Assembly (NCBI RefSeq): GCF_964355755.1
Contig: NC_092670.1
Coordinates: forward strand, 31,111,795 to 31,175,794
Direction of reading: 5' to 3'
Origin: Antedon mediterranea
Lineage: Eukaryota; Echinodermata; Crinoidea; Comatulida; Antedonidae
Length of the DNA: 64,000 bases
This document shows positions 63,034-64,000 of the stretch, in pieces. The position numbers and the translations under genes are program-made. The notes under the pieces are model-generated. The model was not told the DNA's origin. It worked only from the letters and a program-made list of their open reading frames with translations, and did no database searches. Positions within the stretch are counted from its first letter, which is position 1. Every line of letters begins with the position of its first letter.

Positions 63034-64000
63034 TTAATGATAGAACGAGACAAAACGTTGAGGGAAATGAACATGTCTACCAGAACGAGTAGTACGGGGA
63101 GGGGTTGCCAAAATGGGTGACGGGTTGGTTGGTTTGACTAGGGGTGATGCTTGTAGCTTGGGAGTGAGGGTTTGCTCTTGGCTTTTAAATATATCAGTAT
63201 CCAAATGAGCTACTTTTAAGCGATCAATACTGACTGTGTCCTGTCGACCATTTAGATCGAGAACAAAGTGTTTGTCTGTTCGACTTAATACCTTAAATGG
63301 ACCATCATATGGACGTTGTAAGGGTTTTCGAACAGAGTCCCTTCGAACAAAAACATGGGTACAATTAAATATTTCTTGATTGATATAGGATTTACGGTTA
63401 GAGTTGGTGCGGGTAGGTGTGGGACGTAGTTTACTCATATTATCACGCAATCTATCAATATAATTAGAATAATCACAATGTTCAGAGTTTGAATTAAAGA
63501 ATTGTCCAGGTAATCTTAAAGTAGTGCCATAAACAAGTTCAGCTGCACTATGACCTAGATCAGCCTTAAGGGCTGTACGAATGCCTAAAAGTACTATAGG
63601 TAAATGTTCTGTCCATTTAGTGTGATCATTATGTGCTTTGAGAGAACCCTTCAAATGTCGATGAAAACGTTCTACAAGTCCGTTCGCAATAGGATGGTAG
63701 GCAGTTGTATGAATGTGCTTAGTTCCTAGTAAGTTGGCGAGTGAATGAAATAATGCAGATTCAAATTGTCTTCCTCGATCTGTTGTAATGGTTGAAGGTA
63801 TTCCGAATGAAGCGATCCATCGATTGACAAATGCGTGTGCGACAGTATCGGCTGTGATATCCAGAATAGGTACGGCTTCGGGCCATCGAGTAAAACGATC
63901 GATAAAAGTGAGTAAATAAGAAAAACCATTTGACGGAGGGAGAGGTCCAACAATATCTATATGTACATGGTCAAAACGGGCGTCAGGTGTAGAAAAAGTA
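63034..64000 (-). CDS. Gypsy-type integrase (3' end of pol), open to the window edge
   Basis: One uninterrupted minus-strand frame runs from the window edge to a stop at 63034-63036. It begins within the integrase core: the first catalytic Asp lies in [10 protein letters not shown], the second in [10 protein letters not shown], the Glu in NGLVERFHR, so D,D,E is complete. The segment [17 protein letters not shown] and [15 protein letters not shown] follow, then a C-terminal [10 protein letters not shown] module. The tail is proline/basic ([12 protein letters not shown]). Integrase inserts reverse-transcribed DNA into the genome. No damage is visible in this part, in contrast to the Gypsy copy at 30641-33385, and the two belong to different lineages. 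The rest of pol lies outside. Confidence 0.85.
   Translation of the reverse strand, partial: TFSTPDARFDHVHIDIVGPLPPSNGFSYLLTFIDRFTRWPEAVPILDITADTVAHAFVNRWIASFGIPSTITTDRGRQFESALFHSLANLLGTKHIHTTAYHPIANGLVERFHRHLKGSLKAHNDHTKWTEHLPIVLLGIRTALKADLGHSAAELVYGTTLRLPGQFFNSNSEHCDYSNYIDRLRDNMSKLRPTPTRTNSNRKSYINQEIFNCTHVFVRRDSVRKPLQRPYDGPFKVLSRTDKHFVLDLNGRQDTVSIDRLKVAHLDTDIFKSQEQTLTPKLQASPLVKPTNPSPILATPPRTTRSGRHVHFPQRFVSFYH

Overview
The window is eukaryotic genomic DNA, roughly two-thirds A+T by eye. It has intron-split genes with GT/AG junctions and a dense mixture of LINEs, Gypsy-type LTR elements, tRNA-derived SINEs, inverted-repeat DNA transposons and minisatellites. The PAN-like mosaic secreted protein, the LINE ORF1 with an esterase domain, the sea-urchin-like Gypsy pol and the very frequent palindrome TAGGCCTA suggest a marine invertebrate deuterostome, most likely an echinoderm. 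That placement is an inference. No rRNA gene, intact tRNA gene, CRISPR array or prokaryotic operon is visible.

Layout. 1-10.7 kb: noncoding DNA with small tandem repeats, two LINE reverse-transcriptase scraps, a three-copy dispersed repeat, a SINE split by a 919-bp MULE-like element with a 9-bp target duplication, and a 1-kb CAC-rich minisatellite. 10.6-14.7 kb: a decayed L1/Tx1-like LINE on the minus strand. 18.5-24.3 kb: the best host gene, on the minus strand, with at least six exons in consistent phase. It encodes a secreted-type mosaic protein, and a LINE copy and a 44-bp hairpin lie in one of its introns. 24.5-28 kb: two foldback structures and a degraded plus-strand LINE. 28-33.4 kb: two arrays of an 18-bp minisatellite with a truncated Gypsy element embedded at one edge. 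33.5-40.2 kb: a pair of LTR-like direct repeats, higher-order tandem repeats, a palindromic MITE, a CpG-rich element and LINE tails. 40.2-43.3 kb: nothing recognised. 43.3-48.4 kb: a near full-length LINE with a coiled-coil, SGNH-esterase and zinc-knuckle ORF1 and an endonuclease/RT ORF2, broken in several places. 48.1-59 kb: two elements of one TTAA-flanked DNA transposon family placed end to end over a single shared TTAA, each carrying a different secondary insertion, between inverted copies of another repeat. 59.2-62.2 kb: an apparently intact three-exon gene for a THAP-domain, Kolobok-like DDE transposase. 62.6-64 kb: the 3' end of a second Gypsy-type element with an open integrase frame running off the window.

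How the parts relate. Most coding capacity belongs to mobile elements. The intact THAP/DDE gene lies about 1.2 kb from two large elements that show TTAA target duplications, the signature of Kolobok and piggyBac transposons. A link between enzyme and substrates can therefore be tested, but the termini of the transposase gene's own element were not found. Because the neighbouring TTAA elements carry different insertions, each preserves the other's empty site. This gives exact insertion boundaries for an 848-bp hAT-like element. All calls come from reading the sequence; no database search was run.
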